From contig NC_135228.1 of NCBI RefSeq assembly GCF_052324685.1, positions 11,062,886 through 11,126,885 of the forward strand: 64,000 bases of DNA, written 5' to 3'. Below, piece by piece: positions 27,131 through 40,006 of this stretch. This DNA is from Brachyhypopomus gauderio (taxonomy: Eukaryota > Chordata > Actinopteri > Gymnotiformes > Hypopomidae). The notes beneath the pieces were generated by a model, which ran no database searches, had not been told where the DNA came from, and was given only the letters and a program-made list of their open reading frames with translations. Both the position numbers and the translations under genes were made by a program. How positions within the stretch are numbered: position 1 is the stretch's first letter; each line of letters opens with the position of its first letter.

Positions 27131-29403
27131 GCACCGGCACCGGCACGCCTCAGCCTCCGGGCTCCCCTGAGCCAGACTTTGAGTGTTCAGCATCACCGGC
27201 CCATTACCCACCGGCTTCACCCCCGCCTCCACCAACAAGCTGGCCCTCATCATCCATCACACCTGTTCCTGCTTATGGAGTCGTTAATTCAGTGCATATA
27301 CTCCGCATTGCCAGTTGCACCTTGTGAAGTCTTGCCTCCATTTTTGCAGTGCAAATCACAGCTCTTTGTTTAATTGCTTTTATAGCTTCTTCCATTTACT
27401 GATCTTTCTTGTTGGGGGGGTGTTTGCCTTTTGTGGCCTGACAGCTGTGTTTCTATAGGTGGTGTTTTTGGATGTTGAACTTTATAAATGATTGCCCAGC
27501 AATTTAGCCTTATCTTTTACAAATACACTAGACTAAACAATAAATACATTAGACCGCGTTTAATGAATTCTGCAAGCACAGTAATTACTTATAAATGGCA
27601 TTTACTTAGCATGCAGATGGCCCTTGACTCGAATCTGTAGGGACAAATTACTGTGATAACCACACACAGACAATCTTTAATAAAAAAACACACCATCGTA
27701 TGAAGCATTTTCAGGTTGGAGTTTGCATATCGGGTGGTCATTCGACTCTTTCGTCACTCCTAAGACAAGTTGGAGATCACATCGCGGTCTCTTCAAACCT
27801 GTTCCTGCAAGGTCAATATTCAATTACCAAATGGATTCTTTGCGAAGTACAACCCAAAAGAGTTTCTATCACGCTGCTGCTATCTGTGGGCGGAGCCGTG
27901 GATAACCTGTCCTGCATAATTACAGATGAGGTGATGAGCTTAAGCCATCCCTCCTCACAGTAAGGTTGCTCTTTGCCATCACACAGGCATGTGTCTGAGG
28001 CCGAAGTAGACATCGACAGTTTTCTCCAGTGCCATTTTTGTTTGAATAGACTATCGGCGTTTTCTTTCAACAGATCATCAATCTTAATTAAAACCTGTTA
28101 TTCGCTTTAACCGGCAGCCACAATTACCTCCTTCAGGCACTGAGTATTTACATAGCAGGAGCAATTTACAGGTTACAGCAGTAACTGATCGGCAACCCTT
28201 GTCTGCATGTTGGCTATGAAAAGCAATCACAAAAGCAGATCATTCAGGTTATGGGACAGAGTGATGCAAACTACCAGCTCTCTCCCCAGAACTCAGAAGT
28301 GGGGCTGCTCAACCTTCATTAGGCCCGACTCCCCATTGAGCACTGTTGAAAGAAAAGATGAGAAAACAGGAGAAAAGGCAGCTAAAAATAGAAAGGTGGT
28401 GCGAGTGGAGGAAAGAAAGAGGAAAAGAAAGAATTTTTCATAAGAAATTAAAAAGACGGAGCGAAATCATTTCGCAACAAATGGTGATTTCAGAGGATGA
28501 AACCGTTTGTGCCTCATCCCTCTTGCTACTTTGTAATTAAGAACAGATTACTACGGAGGCCTCCGGGCCCAAAATGGCTTTGTGCGTCTTTGATTTTGCT
28601 GACTTGTTACGTGAGCCTGCAGGGATGTTAAAAAGAAGTGTAAATCATTGTCTCAATTGATTCTCAGTTAACATACCTTGGGATGGAGATATCGTGTCTA
28701 ACTGGATCTTGTTTAACATATCACCAACAATACTCGGATTCTCGGTCACAGATTTGCACTTTATGAGGTCAATTTGGTACTTAAGGTCAAAAACCAATAT
28801 TAAACAGGCATCAGACATTGCTTTGTTTCCAACATAATCAGAGACGAAACATTTCACTGTTTTTATGCGAAGGAAAGCAAACTTACTACTCAAGCTGAGC
28901 TCAGGTAGCAATCTGAGCAAGGTATATTTACATAGAATGATTTGCACACTGTAACTGTTGTGAATGTGGCATGTTGATGAGGCAGGAGAATTTCTGTAGT
29001 TTCCCTAATGAGCAACAGTCTCCAACTGCATCATCTTTATCAGTCCCAGTCAGGCGAAAGTGAACAATGCCAGCCCGTTTTCACCTGCGTCTCCAAACAC
29101 ATTCTGTGCTCGCCTTCCAACCGCGCTCTTCCGGAAGGCGGTGGGGTAACCCGGAGCCATGTAGCAGAAAGCACTCGGCCTCGCGGTTGTAGGAGCTTCA
29201 CAGCTGGCCACACAAGCCAGGAACGACCCAGCGGGAGCCGATGGGGAAGACAGAGACTACATATTTAGACACAGCTCGCTGCGTTCGCTTAGCCCCTCCT
29301 TGACAGCCCGCGCTCTTTGGGGCAATGTCGTGCCTGTGTCATTTTAGCGGAACTGTTTCTTCGCATGAATATGCTAATGTGAATATGCACTCGGGAAAAG
29401 ACC

Positions 29404-29423
29404 GGGGGGGGGGGGGGGGGGGG
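29404..29423. repeat. Poly-G run
   Basis: 20 G bases on the plus strand. Confidence 0.95.
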
Positions 29424-30384
29424 TGTAATTGTGGCTGTGTGTTGTGTGCAGCTGAGGTGGCGGGGCGAAGGCGAGGCGCCTCCAGCTCTCTTGATTTGAT
29501 GGCGTTCCTGGGGACGTTTACTACTCATCTGTTCAGACCGCTTGACTCGCCGAGAGGAAAGAGTGACGGCTTGAATAGTGATGCGTGTGTGTGAATGGTG
29601 CCCTCAGCAGTTTGGGAAAATGGAGGAAAAAAAACTATATATACGTCTTATTAATTCTTGCGATTCATAGGGCGATAATTGCAGACAGAAACACCGTATT
29701 CTATAAACACTGTCAACTAAGTTAGACTTATTATATACTTATGAATAATCACTTCGTACAAATGCCTGTTGTGTTCAAACGGTCTTTTTTAAACATTCAG
29801 CTCAACACCTTTGGCACTCTTACGAACCCCACAACCCCCCCAAATTTACATTTTCAATCTTGACAGTCATTCAACACTGATGATTTTTCTGGTAGCTACT
29901 GCTTGAAGTGAAAAGCTGAAGTCTTTTACCATCAAACATAGTTTTGGTCAGGGCCCCAGGTCTTTAGTGGTAACATAAGGGTGATAGCAATACAAATAAA
30001 ACTGCAATGTTATAGAATTGTAAAAAGAACCATAAAAATATAGTGTTAGGCCTGTCATTTTTAAAATATTTTTTTTGCTACACTATAACTGCACATTACA
30101 GACATTAAAACTAAAAACGCAGAAAACTGAACATTTGTTTTAGTATATTCATTTAATAGAGTCTCTGTTTAAAGGAAAGCACATCAAAAATAGCATATAT
30201 TAACCATAAAATCACAAAATCAAGAACCTGAATGATACATGATGTATAGATAAATGGATTGTGGCATACCATAAAGTAAAACACATTTTTATAACTTTAT
30301 ATTGTAACATCCAAGGTACCGTGCACCTATAATCAACGACCACTTCATTAGCTACACTTATAGGTCAATTTCATAGATGTACAA

Positions 30385-31000
30385 CAGACTAAAGCCCATT
30401 TACATTGACATTTATGGCATTTAGCAGACACCTTTATGGATACCCACAGTGAAGTGCCTTGTGGTATCCTCTGAATCATTTATCTTTAATGCTGATACAT
30501 ATAGAACTTAGTCTAAAGATAATACCACACTGTAAGTCAATGCCAGAGCTGGGAGTCAGTAAAGAAAGACAACATACATGAATGCATTTTTAATGCATTT
30601 TTGCAGTTACTAGCATTCGTTTAAATTCATTATGAATGGGTGAGTATAGATGGCACTTGAAAATGGCATGGCGTAGCAGCTGTTTGGACAGTCAGGGGAA
30701 GTTCATTCCTCCACAGAGTAGAGTCTTTTCCACACGTCTTTCTTATTTAGGAAGGTTGGAGACAAGTCTTGCTGTCTCATTCTGAATCAGCTGCAGGGAT
30801 GTGACGGCCATGCCCAGGGAGACCTGCCATGAGTGAGACTCTCGGGGACAAGAGACTGAACAAGCACCTGAGTGGATGTCCTGACGTACTGTAGTAGCAG
30901 CAGGTCTGCAGCGTGATGAGAAACATCTCTGGTCATTCAAAAGCTACACCCAGATCTCATGCATCCTCAGCTGGTGTGATTATCGAGTTCGTGGAGTGCG
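30385..31000. repeat. Decayed interspersed repeat of teleost type
   Basis: CATTTATGGCATTTAGCAGAC near 30410 resembles a motif very common in teleost interspersed repeats (the version I know continues with a GCTTTTATCC-like stretch). The following stretch, with AAGTTCATTCCTCCACAGAG and AGCTGCAGGGATGTGACGG, looks like the body of the same family. No coding part is recognised. Family assignment needs a repeat library. Confidence 0.5.
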
Positions 31001-31470
31001 TATATTCCCCAGGATGTATGGCAACTCTGTCTGGGATTTCACTTTAACTAGAAGGAGATGTCCACCAGGCAAGCTGGGACATGACTTGAAGCCCGAACAC
31101 CTAAGAAGGGAAATGAACAAAAAATAATAGGAATGTGTTGTGTCACCAGAAGGTTCTTACAGTAAAGGACAAAAACAGAGAACGGAGATATGACCGTGAG
31201 CAACAGAGCAGAGTCTGTGTGGGGCAGAATTCCAGCATCTCCGTGTCAGCTAACATGTTCTTCCAGGTAGGTGACGAACCACAGTAAATCCACGGCTGGT
31301 GAAGATACGCCTGAAGACCTGCTGTTTGGCTATGGCTGCCTTGGTCAGACAGAATGAGGAAAGGCAACAGCTTGACAGATTTAGTGGCCGAGAGCTTAAA
31401 TGCCTGTAATGATAGCTTCTGCGGACTGTGTGTTTGAAGACGGAGCCCATTCCGCCTGACAAAGAAGGAT

Positions 31471-31543
31471 GACTGTGTCCCAAGTGACTGTGTTGCCAAG
31501 TGACTGTGTTGCCAAGTGACTGTGTTGCCAAGTGAACTGTGTC
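31471..31543. repeat. 16-bp tandem repeat
   Basis: TTGCCAAGTGACTGTG repeated about four and a half times. Confidence 0.88.
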
Positions 31544-31549
31544 AGCCAC

Positions 31550-33278
31550 GTTACCCTGTTCATCCCTTTTTGGTTTCTAAGTACAGAGCCACCGCTATGT
31601 AAATATGGATCTGGATGGCAGGTCATTTCGTGACACCATGGTGTCGCTGGCATGGTAGGGGGCATGGTAATGGATGTTTGTAGTAGCTGGGGGTACAGCA
31701 GAGTCTGCTGGAGTTTTTACACATATAGATATCAGTGCTGGTTTGAGAGCAGTCTGCCATCCAAAAATATCCAGCCAACACAGGATACTGACCAAAAACT
31801 GACCAGTTTCCAGGGAGCTGGAAGGTGGTGAACAGAAATGCTGCATGACAACAGTTTCTGGTTGCCCGCCTACAAGGTACTTGTGAAAAATAGTTACATG
31901 TTTCTACTAAAGTCGGTGGTGAGCATATTTAGTATATGATTTACACAGGTGCTGATGCAACACAATTTAAGAATGGGTGTCTTGAATAATGCTTAATAAT
32001 TCCTTTAACAAATGAATAATACTTAATTCCCTTATGAAGATATGCAATTCAATCAATCGAGTCGAGTGGGAGACTTTGGTGAGCAATGTGAGGATGGATG
32101 TTTGCAGTGATCATCAGTACGGAGTATGGAGTGTGTGCAGTATGGAGGGGGATTGTGGGAGGGACTGTCATCTTTGAACCTAATAAGGAAATCTGTGATT
32201 AGCATGATGGTACTGATTCTGTCATGATATCTGGTCTACAGGGCTGTTTTGCTACTATCCGCTAAGTTCTGTTCCTGATCTATTCATGACTCAGTAGCTG
32301 GTTGGGTAGGAGTCAGCTGAGAACTTTTTTTCATAGATTGCAATTTCTTTCAAGAGTTAGTTCAGTGATCGAGTGTGATATATATATTGATAGATGCAGA
32401 ACATATACATGTTGGCTAAGTGAATGAGCACCATACCATGGCTAGGCTAACCCAAGGAAACCACTTAGGTGTACCAGTATAGATCAATAATATATTCCCC
32501 TTGATGAAGGTTACTCGCTGAAGGCATTCAGACCTCACAGAGGCCAAAGCTGCCTGGCCCTAAAATCGAAACTGTTCCTAACAAAGTAACATTGCATCAT
32601 GGGTTTTTTTTTTTTTTTTTGTTGATAAAATTCGAGCTACTAATTGTTTTTGTCTTCAGAGTACAGAGGGCATCAATCCCGATTAGAGCCTGTTATCTAT
32701 CCCGCAGACGCGTCCCGTAGCATGAAGCGAGTGTTTGCGTTTCTCTAGCACCTCTTCTCAGATTACGCATCTAATCCTCGTGCATTGGGCATGGAGTGAC
32801 CCGTCCACTTTAAACACGCAGCCGTAATGGAACACTTGTGGAACTAGAACAACAGGAAGAACAGGAAGTGGCACATAATGTAAAACATGGCTTCACTCAG
32901 CAGGAAACTTGAGTCTTTTATGGTGGGTCAGTTCAATGCAATAAAATATCAGGATAGGTTATAATATTGGTAAAAGTAAAAGTAATAGCGATCGTTGTAC
33001 CTATTTTGCTATGCTATCAAGACTATCAGTCCTAAGATGGCAGTCACTTACAGGCAGGCCAGAGATCATTAACCTAAATAACACATATCTAACAAAGTGC
33101 TACCAGAATAAACCCATCAAAAGAGAGTGCGTCTTAGTGGTCGTCTGTAGTGGTCAACCTGGGCTCCAGCTAATGAACACTCAAATGGCTTCCATTAGAA
33201 GTGCTCCAATTACGTCCATATCACCCAGCAGTTTTACAAAGCCACATCTCCATGACGACAGCTGGACGGGGCCGGGAG

Positions 33279-33327
<49 letters not shown>

Positions 33328-35800
33328 GGGGGGTGGGGGGGGGGGGGGGGGGGGGGTTGCTGAAGTAGGCGGTCACAATTAACACGGGCGACTGCTCACC
33401 CTGACGGACATCCTCATTAATAACAGGATCAATGGGAGAACGAGGCTCTGATCTGCTTTGTGACCGCATTCTTTAGTCGACGTCCGCGGCTGCGGGAAAC
33501 GTTTGCTAAGTCATATGAAGTCAAGAAAACTTTGAACACTGTGCTATTTTTGAACGTCGGCGCTATTTCACAAAGCAAAGAACCACAGAAGTGTTTTAAC
33601 AAAACAATCAAGAGTTCATCCTGAGGGAAAAGGGCACTCCGCCCCTGGCGTCGTCTTTCAGCCATTAAGCAAATTCATAAACAGCCCTGAATGCCGAATT
33701 CATACATTTCCACAACAAAGAACTCCTCAGGAGTTCGTTCTCGACGAGCATCTGGGCGTACGGCGGCGACTCGGCCCAGGCCCGTGTGGGTGCAGTCTTG
33801 CCTCAGCACGCCCGAGTGCGAGGGTGGAGCGGCGGGCTTCCACGGCGGGGTTTAATTGCGGTGCCCCCACCCCCACACCCCGATAATTGCTGCTCTCCAT
33901 TGTGCTTGGCGAGCGACTGGTCCCTCTCGCGGAGAACCCCTGCACCGAGTTTCATTGCCTGCAGTTAATGAAGAACGAATATGGTGCGGACATGAAACCG
34001 CAGGCTACAACTGGGAATGTTGCGCAGTAATGAAGGTCACAGTTTTGTGCGCTTATGCCGATACATTGGAATTCTAATGCAGAATCTGTTAATGCATGGA
34101 AATTGTTTTTTTGAAGTAACATTTTTATTAGTGTGAAAAACAACAAATTATTGATTCACTTGTATTATAACCATAATACATTGTAACTTTATTACAATGT
34201 TTAAAGTCAAGTTTCGATAGTCTGGACAGAACTGGAATGCAGATAAGTTATCCTTAGCTCACACTCAAAGCCTTTAAGATCAGCTATATTGTTTTTAAAT
34301 GGCAGGCAATGCTGGTTTCACAGACACTTGTGAAAGATATGAATGTTTTTGTTTTCAGCAATATTTCATAGAGCAATATTCACACCAAAAGCACCAAACA
34401 TTATTTCACTTCATTGCAACCATAAAAACAAGCAGGCCAAATATTCTGTTTATGTAATACCATATTAATTTTTCATGGCCATGTAAGACAGACTGGTTTT
34501 GTCTGCAGACATTTTTATGATCATAGAACCTCATAAAAAGGTGATTTACATTGGGGGGGGGTTATGTGTGCCATCCCGATAGGTTAAACACCGGGTGCTT
34601 TCTGTTATCTCACTTGGCTTTATGACTGGAAAAAGGAATTCCGCAAAAAGGAGCGTGTCCACTCCGCAGAGCTCGAACAATTAACCGGGGATCCGGGCCG
34701 GTTCTCTGATCTCGCGCCGCACAGCCGTCTGACATGGCCGTCAGAAATGTTAGCTACAGCTCAGCTCTCCCCGGTGTCTCGCTGCTGACATTTCGCACAA
34801 CCCGCTGCCGCCTAACTAGACGAAGTTTGGCTGTTTGGAAGAATTCTTCAAAGGAAAGCACAGTCTGGCTGCGTTGTGTTCGTCTGTGCTCTGTTTTTTT
34901 AATGGACGCGTGGGGGTGGGGGTAAGGGTTGGGTTTGTACTCTGTACGTGCATGGCAAACCTTAGCCATCATTTTAGAGTCCGCGTTTGATCTCCGAGAA
35001 GGTTTCCATGATGCGTCAGTGACTGACTTGTGTCAGTGCGTGTGTGTGAGGGGGTGTTGAAGATATTGGGCAAAAAGATACACGTTAGAAAGAACTGGGT
35101 CAAAGACATGGCATCCCACAGTACGGCAGACCCCTTCTTCAGCATTGATGTTCCAGCACAGAAACCGAAAGTTTTTGCAGCAAGATGTCTGACACCCGAT
35201 GTCAACTTCTCTAACAATGACGGCTGACAGCAGCAAACACCCAAGCTTTTCGGCTCCGATTTTCTCATTATAAATGTAGATGCCAAGCACAATTAGACAA
35301 AGCAGGACCCAGAGAGTCGCAGACAGATGGAAATGCAACAGCGAGGTGTCCTACTGCACTTCACCTCGAGTTTGGACAGTGTGAGACAAAATAAAAAAGG
35401 AATTCCTCTGGAGATGTAAAGCCGAGATGTCAGAATGCAACCATCTGCAGAACTAGTCCATCATTTAAAGCTGTCAAAGCTAGCATATGCCTGGATTCTG
35501 TAGGCCATAACAAAGGGTCATGTTGGGAACATCTGAGGTACAATTCCTCAGTATTTGTTGTTTGAGGACACAACATAAACTGTGTCCAAAAAAAGAGGAA
35601 GAAACTCAGCAAGCTTGTCACATTCTGAATTTTGAATTACTCACTTAGACAGTAAATCTAGATTGCAGTACTCCAAACATCCTCCCCTTCAAACATGTTA
35701 AATAAATTCCCTAATCTGAATATGCATGATTTTGCGAATCACCCGCATGTTATTTACGAGCCCAGAAGAAAGAACGCTTGAAATGGAAACTTGAGAGGTT
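31550..35800. other. Intergenic
   Basis: No gene recognised. GC-richer patches at 33,660-33,960 and 34,640-34,830 do not translate to a known protein. A poly-T run lies at 32606-32620. Confidence 0.5.
33281..33356. repeat. (GT)n microsatellite fused to a poly-G run
   Basis: About 46 bases of GT followed by about 29 mostly G bases. Confidence 0.95.
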
Positions 35801-35806
35801 GACTCC

Positions 35807-35893
<87 letters not shown>
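35807..35893. repeat. (GATA)n microsatellite
   Basis: About 21 uninterrupted copies of AGAT. Confidence 0.95.
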
Positions 35894-35996
35894 AACTATA
35901 CAGCTCATATCTGGCTTCAGGCTTCCTTCAGCAGAAAGATAAGCTGTTGGACTCTTACATGTAACAGATGATTTCTAAACAGCCTGGAATTAGATG

Positions 35997-36048
35997 GGCG
36001 GGGGGAGGGGGGGGGGGCGCTGGGGGATTGGGGGGGGGGGGGGGGGGG
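35997..36048. repeat. G-rich tract
   Basis: Runs of 5 to 18 G bases separated by A, CGCT and ATT. It has potential for G-quadruplex formation. Confidence 0.9.
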
Positions 36049-36937
36049 TCGCTCCTCCTCGTTATTCCAGAAGTTTGCTTTGGTACATGTGTTAGTACTT
36101 TGGAATGTGCTCACCTTTATGACACCTGTGCCTACAGAATTTGCCAGTGAATCTGCTTAGAAAGCATAGCATCTCAAGGGGGTCCAAGGACCAGAAACCC
36201 CACACCAAGCATAATGTTTTGAAGTGTCTATTGTTAGCAGGGCCTCTGTAAATATAACTAAATTGCTTTTTCAAGAATGTATTTTTAAACAACACAGAGT
36301 TTTGAGCTTTGCAAGCAATATTACATATAATACATTGGAAGAGGTATACTCTCCAGTCAACAACTGTTACATGCACAGAAAGAGCATAAAATGTGTTGAG
36401 AGATTACAAAAAGAGCTAAAGTACCTTAGTTTGTCCCTGAACCAAAACAAAACGTCATTAGATTCCCATGAACTAGCTCTCTGAAACAAATACAAAACCT
36501 GACATAAACACAAAAGCCATAGCACTGATTCTAGTTTCCGTCATAATGCTTCTGACACATCACACATGACTCTGACACACTGGAGGTGATGATTACCTAA
36601 AGCAGACAAAACATAATTATGGAAACCATGAGGTCACCAGAACCGGAGTCAGATAATACTGGTTTCCCACAATGCACTCTGATTTTTCGTCGTCCACTCT
36701 CCTGTACAGACCTGCATGGGTGTTTGCTTTTGACTCGGCTATATAAAGCCTTCAGCCCACAGTACTCCTGCCTAGGTGACATTTCAACCCACATTACTCC
36801 TCACTTCTTGACAGGACAGTAGGTCTGCGCTGTTCTCCATCTAGAAATTCCCACTAGAAATTGTCCAAGGCATGCATATCAGATAACTGTTCAGCATGCT
36901 AAAGGAAGCCCATATATATTTAATATTAAAATTAATA

Positions 36938-37195
<258 letters not shown>

Positions 37196-37204
37196 TATAG
37201 TGTT

Positions 37205-37205
<1 letters not shown>

Positions 37206-37267
<62 letters not shown>

Positions 37268-37295
37268 GTGTGTATGTGTGTGTGTGTGTGTGTGT
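37206..37295. repeat. (CTAT)n followed by (TG)n microsatellite
   Basis: About 15 copies of CTAT and then about 13 TG copies with one interruption. Confidence 0.95.
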
Positions 37296-37299
37296 TTCC

Positions 37300-39485
37300 A
37301 CAGGAAAGGAAAATTTAGACCTTTTAATTTATAGGAGGAAGAACCAGTTTATATTTGAAAAAGAATAGATGTTTAAATTGTCACAATCATGTACATCGTA
37401 GTTTCTTTCTTTTCTTTTAATTGCTGCCATAGTAACAACTGGCAATGCAAATAGATATGTCATTAATGCAATCCTTAAGTCTCTTGGTCTGATGGTGTTC
37501 AACAAACCAAGCAAGCGTTCTCTTGGTTTCTCCAGTGTGTGATTACATCACTTGTAAGTTATATCTCCTGTAAGTAATATGGTAGACAAGTTCTGCAGTA
37601 ATGCATGAGGAAGAATGGGTGACGAGACAATCCTTTCTGCCAGTTATTTTAGTGTCTATATTAATCTATGTATCACATCTAGAGTGGTTGCAGACTGCAG
37701 TACCACAATTAATATCTGAATGATAATTTATCCCACTCTTGACAAGCATGCCTGTGATGTTGCTGTCTAGTCTGTAGATTATTGGAGGATCTTTTAAAAG
37801 GGGTGTGGTCTCTGCATCTTCCTGGAGGATCCTGAGGCGTTTAAGTGTAATATTAGCCACTGTGTTGTTTGCAAGATGATAAGTTAGCCCTGAAACTCCT
37901 GTTGTCTTAACAGCAGACTGTTTATAGGTCAGTGCGTCCACTCTCTGAATTAGTAAAACACGGGCACAAGCAGCATCTATGACCTTAGGACATCCACAGT
38001 TCTGAAAATATTCACCCATTTCCATACTTTTCTCGAGGAAGTTTTATTTCACCATAAATGGGAGTCTTAGTAGCTATAAGAAATGTTGCTTTTGCGGGGT
38101 TTGGAATGTGAAGAATTGGACTAGAAATAGGAATGCAATTCTGTAACGTTATAACAGATGATGGTATTTAAACAGGAATTTCCCAACTTCACTGAAACAT
38201 CCAGTGAGGTGATGCGTATGCCAGGATGTGCTGAACTGCAGAACTTGGTGACACCTGGAGAAGGAAGAACTGAGGTGTGGGAGATCTTCAGACGTACCAG
38301 TAGCAGTCATCAGTGTGTCCCAGGGACACCGAGAGCACATGTCCAGTTGTAGCGGTGACGTAGAGGGAGCGACAGGTGAGGGGAACTTTGTGGAAAGGTC
38401 TCACATACACAGGAATATATCTAAGGTCCAAATGGGAGGAAGCACAGAGAGTGGTGGAGAATTAGAAGGCTCAGATCTCGTGGGACCTCCAGATCCAGAC
38501 AGATAAAGAAGTGGAGGACCAACCAGACATAGTCATAGTAGATAAGCTGCAGAAAACAGCGGCAGAAATAGATGTGGCGATCCCAAGTGAAGGAGACATT
38601 CGGAGGATGGAATGTGAGAAGCTGGAGAAATAAAGCGAGAATGCAGAAGGTTAACAGTAATGGTGACAGAGGAGACACTCGGGGCTGTGAGAAGCTGGAG
38701 AAGAAGCTTCAGTAGATCCCAGGGACGACATTGTTAGTCTCTCTGGAGACGAGGACAATCCTAGGACAAATATCCACACCACACCCTGAATCTCCCATAC
38801 ATATAAATCTGAGGGAGAAATGCTCCAACCTTTTTGTGTATATGTCTATGTATAGCTATTGCACATTTGGTCATCTGATGCGTAAATATATTTTGCGTGT
38901 ATGTTTTGCTCTGGTTGGTGTGGTGTGGTTTATTTGTTTGTGTTTTTAATAGAGCGGCAAGTCCTGTTACATCTATTGAGTTAACACGCACGTATCAATG
39001 CCTGAGTGTCAAACACGTCTGTGTTCATCAGTGGCGAAGCCTATTAGAAGCTACTGGACTGAGTGTGATAACTGGGTCGCTAATACAACACTTAGGTTTT
39101 ATCATTTCAGGAGCAATATCCTGTCTTTCTCCTTTTGGAGAAATTAAAACACATCTTGGTCACTATCGGGCATATGCTAATGTGGATTTTATCTACCACT
39201 GCCAATCATTTCAGTAATAAGTAGAAATACTAAAGCCTGCCATTTGGTTCATACATCTGTTCATATGTCAAGACTTATTATAGAACGAAAATCCATAAAT
39301 TATATACATAAGCATTTTAATGGTAGTGCACAGAGAACACCATAAATACTTTCACACTTCTTCCTTTTAAAACCCATATAATGACTAAAATTCCATTTTA
39401 AAAAATCCATTCCATTTTCTCCCAACATTGTATTACCAGAGTCAAACTCAAAACCATTACTCCGTACACAAGCAGGGACGGGTGT
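37300..39485. other. Intergenic, upstream edge of the gene cluster
   Basis: No gene recognised. The 37,660-38,720 part reads like an old interspersed repeat (purine-rich, many GGAGAA/CTGGAGAA), but no family is assigned. Confidence 0.45.
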
Positions 39486-39690
39486 CCTTAAATATATGCT
39501 GTTTCCTCAGAGTGAACACATCTCATATTATATTCCATCTTCATTGAGTTTTTGCTCATTAAATGAAAATCACGGACGATGTCCTTGGGAAAAGACCCGT
39601 CTTCATTGTCCCTGATAAACCGGACAACATAGCCAAACACTTCACTCAATAAGCCCTCTCTCATGACGCTCAGCCTCACTTTAGCTGTAG

Positions 39691-39696
39691 TTTATT
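39691..39696 (-). terminator. Putative polyadenylation signal of grxcr2
   Basis: The minus strand reads AATAAA about 140 bases downstream of the grxcr2 stop codon, the first canonical signal after it. If used, the 3' UTR is short and contains the 11-bp minisatellite. No transcript evidence is available. Confidence 0.5.
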
Positions 39697-39784
39697 ATCA
39701 GTATACTGGGCAGGTCTGCCTGATATTTCCTGTCATACGCCACATCCACAATCCCCGCCATTCGTCCCATCCCTGCTGGCGTCC

Positions 39785-39835
39785 GCGGTGCGCGGGGTCC
39801 GTCGGGGTCCGTCGGGGTCCGTCGGGGTCCGTCGG
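39785..39835. repeat. 11-bp GC-rich minisatellite abutting the grxcr2 stop codon
   Basis: On the plus strand GGGGTCCGTCG repeats about four times without change and ends one base before the stop codon of grxcr2 (minus strand). It would form the first bases of the 3' UTR. Perfect copies suggest recent expansion. Confidence 0.85.
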
Positions 39836-40006
39836 TTACTTCCCGCACGACTGGCAGCGCTCCAGGCCGTGGGCGTCGCACGCTGGGCAGCGCAGTTGGC
39901 GGATGGACTCGTTGAAGCGGTTGGCCAACATGGAGAGCTTGCTGCCGTGACAGAGGGAGCAGGGGGCGCTGCCCGACCCACCACACTGCTCACAGACATC
40001 CACGTC
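39836..40006 (-). CDS. grxcr2: grxcr2 coding exon 3 (cysteine-rich C-terminus)
   Basis: Encodes 56 residues, [16 protein letters not shown] onward, ending CQSCGK and TAA at 39836-39838. The acceptor is CCCCGCAG|GAC. Four CxxC pairs with CxxCxGxG-like spacing indicate a DnaJ-type double zinc site. SLCHGSK-SMLANRF and LRCPAC match the C-terminus of GRXCR2 rather than its paralogue GRXCR1. An 11-bp minisatellite begins immediately after the stop. Confidence 0.93.
   Translation of the reverse strand, partial: DVDVCEQCGGSGSAPCSLCHGSKLSMLANRFNESIRQLRCPACDAHGLERCQSCGK

Larger units (their letters stand above)
26790..30380. other. Intergenic
   Basis: Mixed composition with poly-G runs at 27102 and 29404. 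Low-repeat stretches at about 27,480-28,130 and 28,550-29,340 have a conserved-element look. No coding match. Confidence 0.5.

Noticed and set aside
33011..33469. Frames with poly-Val/Cys or poly-Pro runs
   Set aside because: Translation of (GT)n and poly-G; same for frames at 22200, 27050, 29325, 35968 and 59252.
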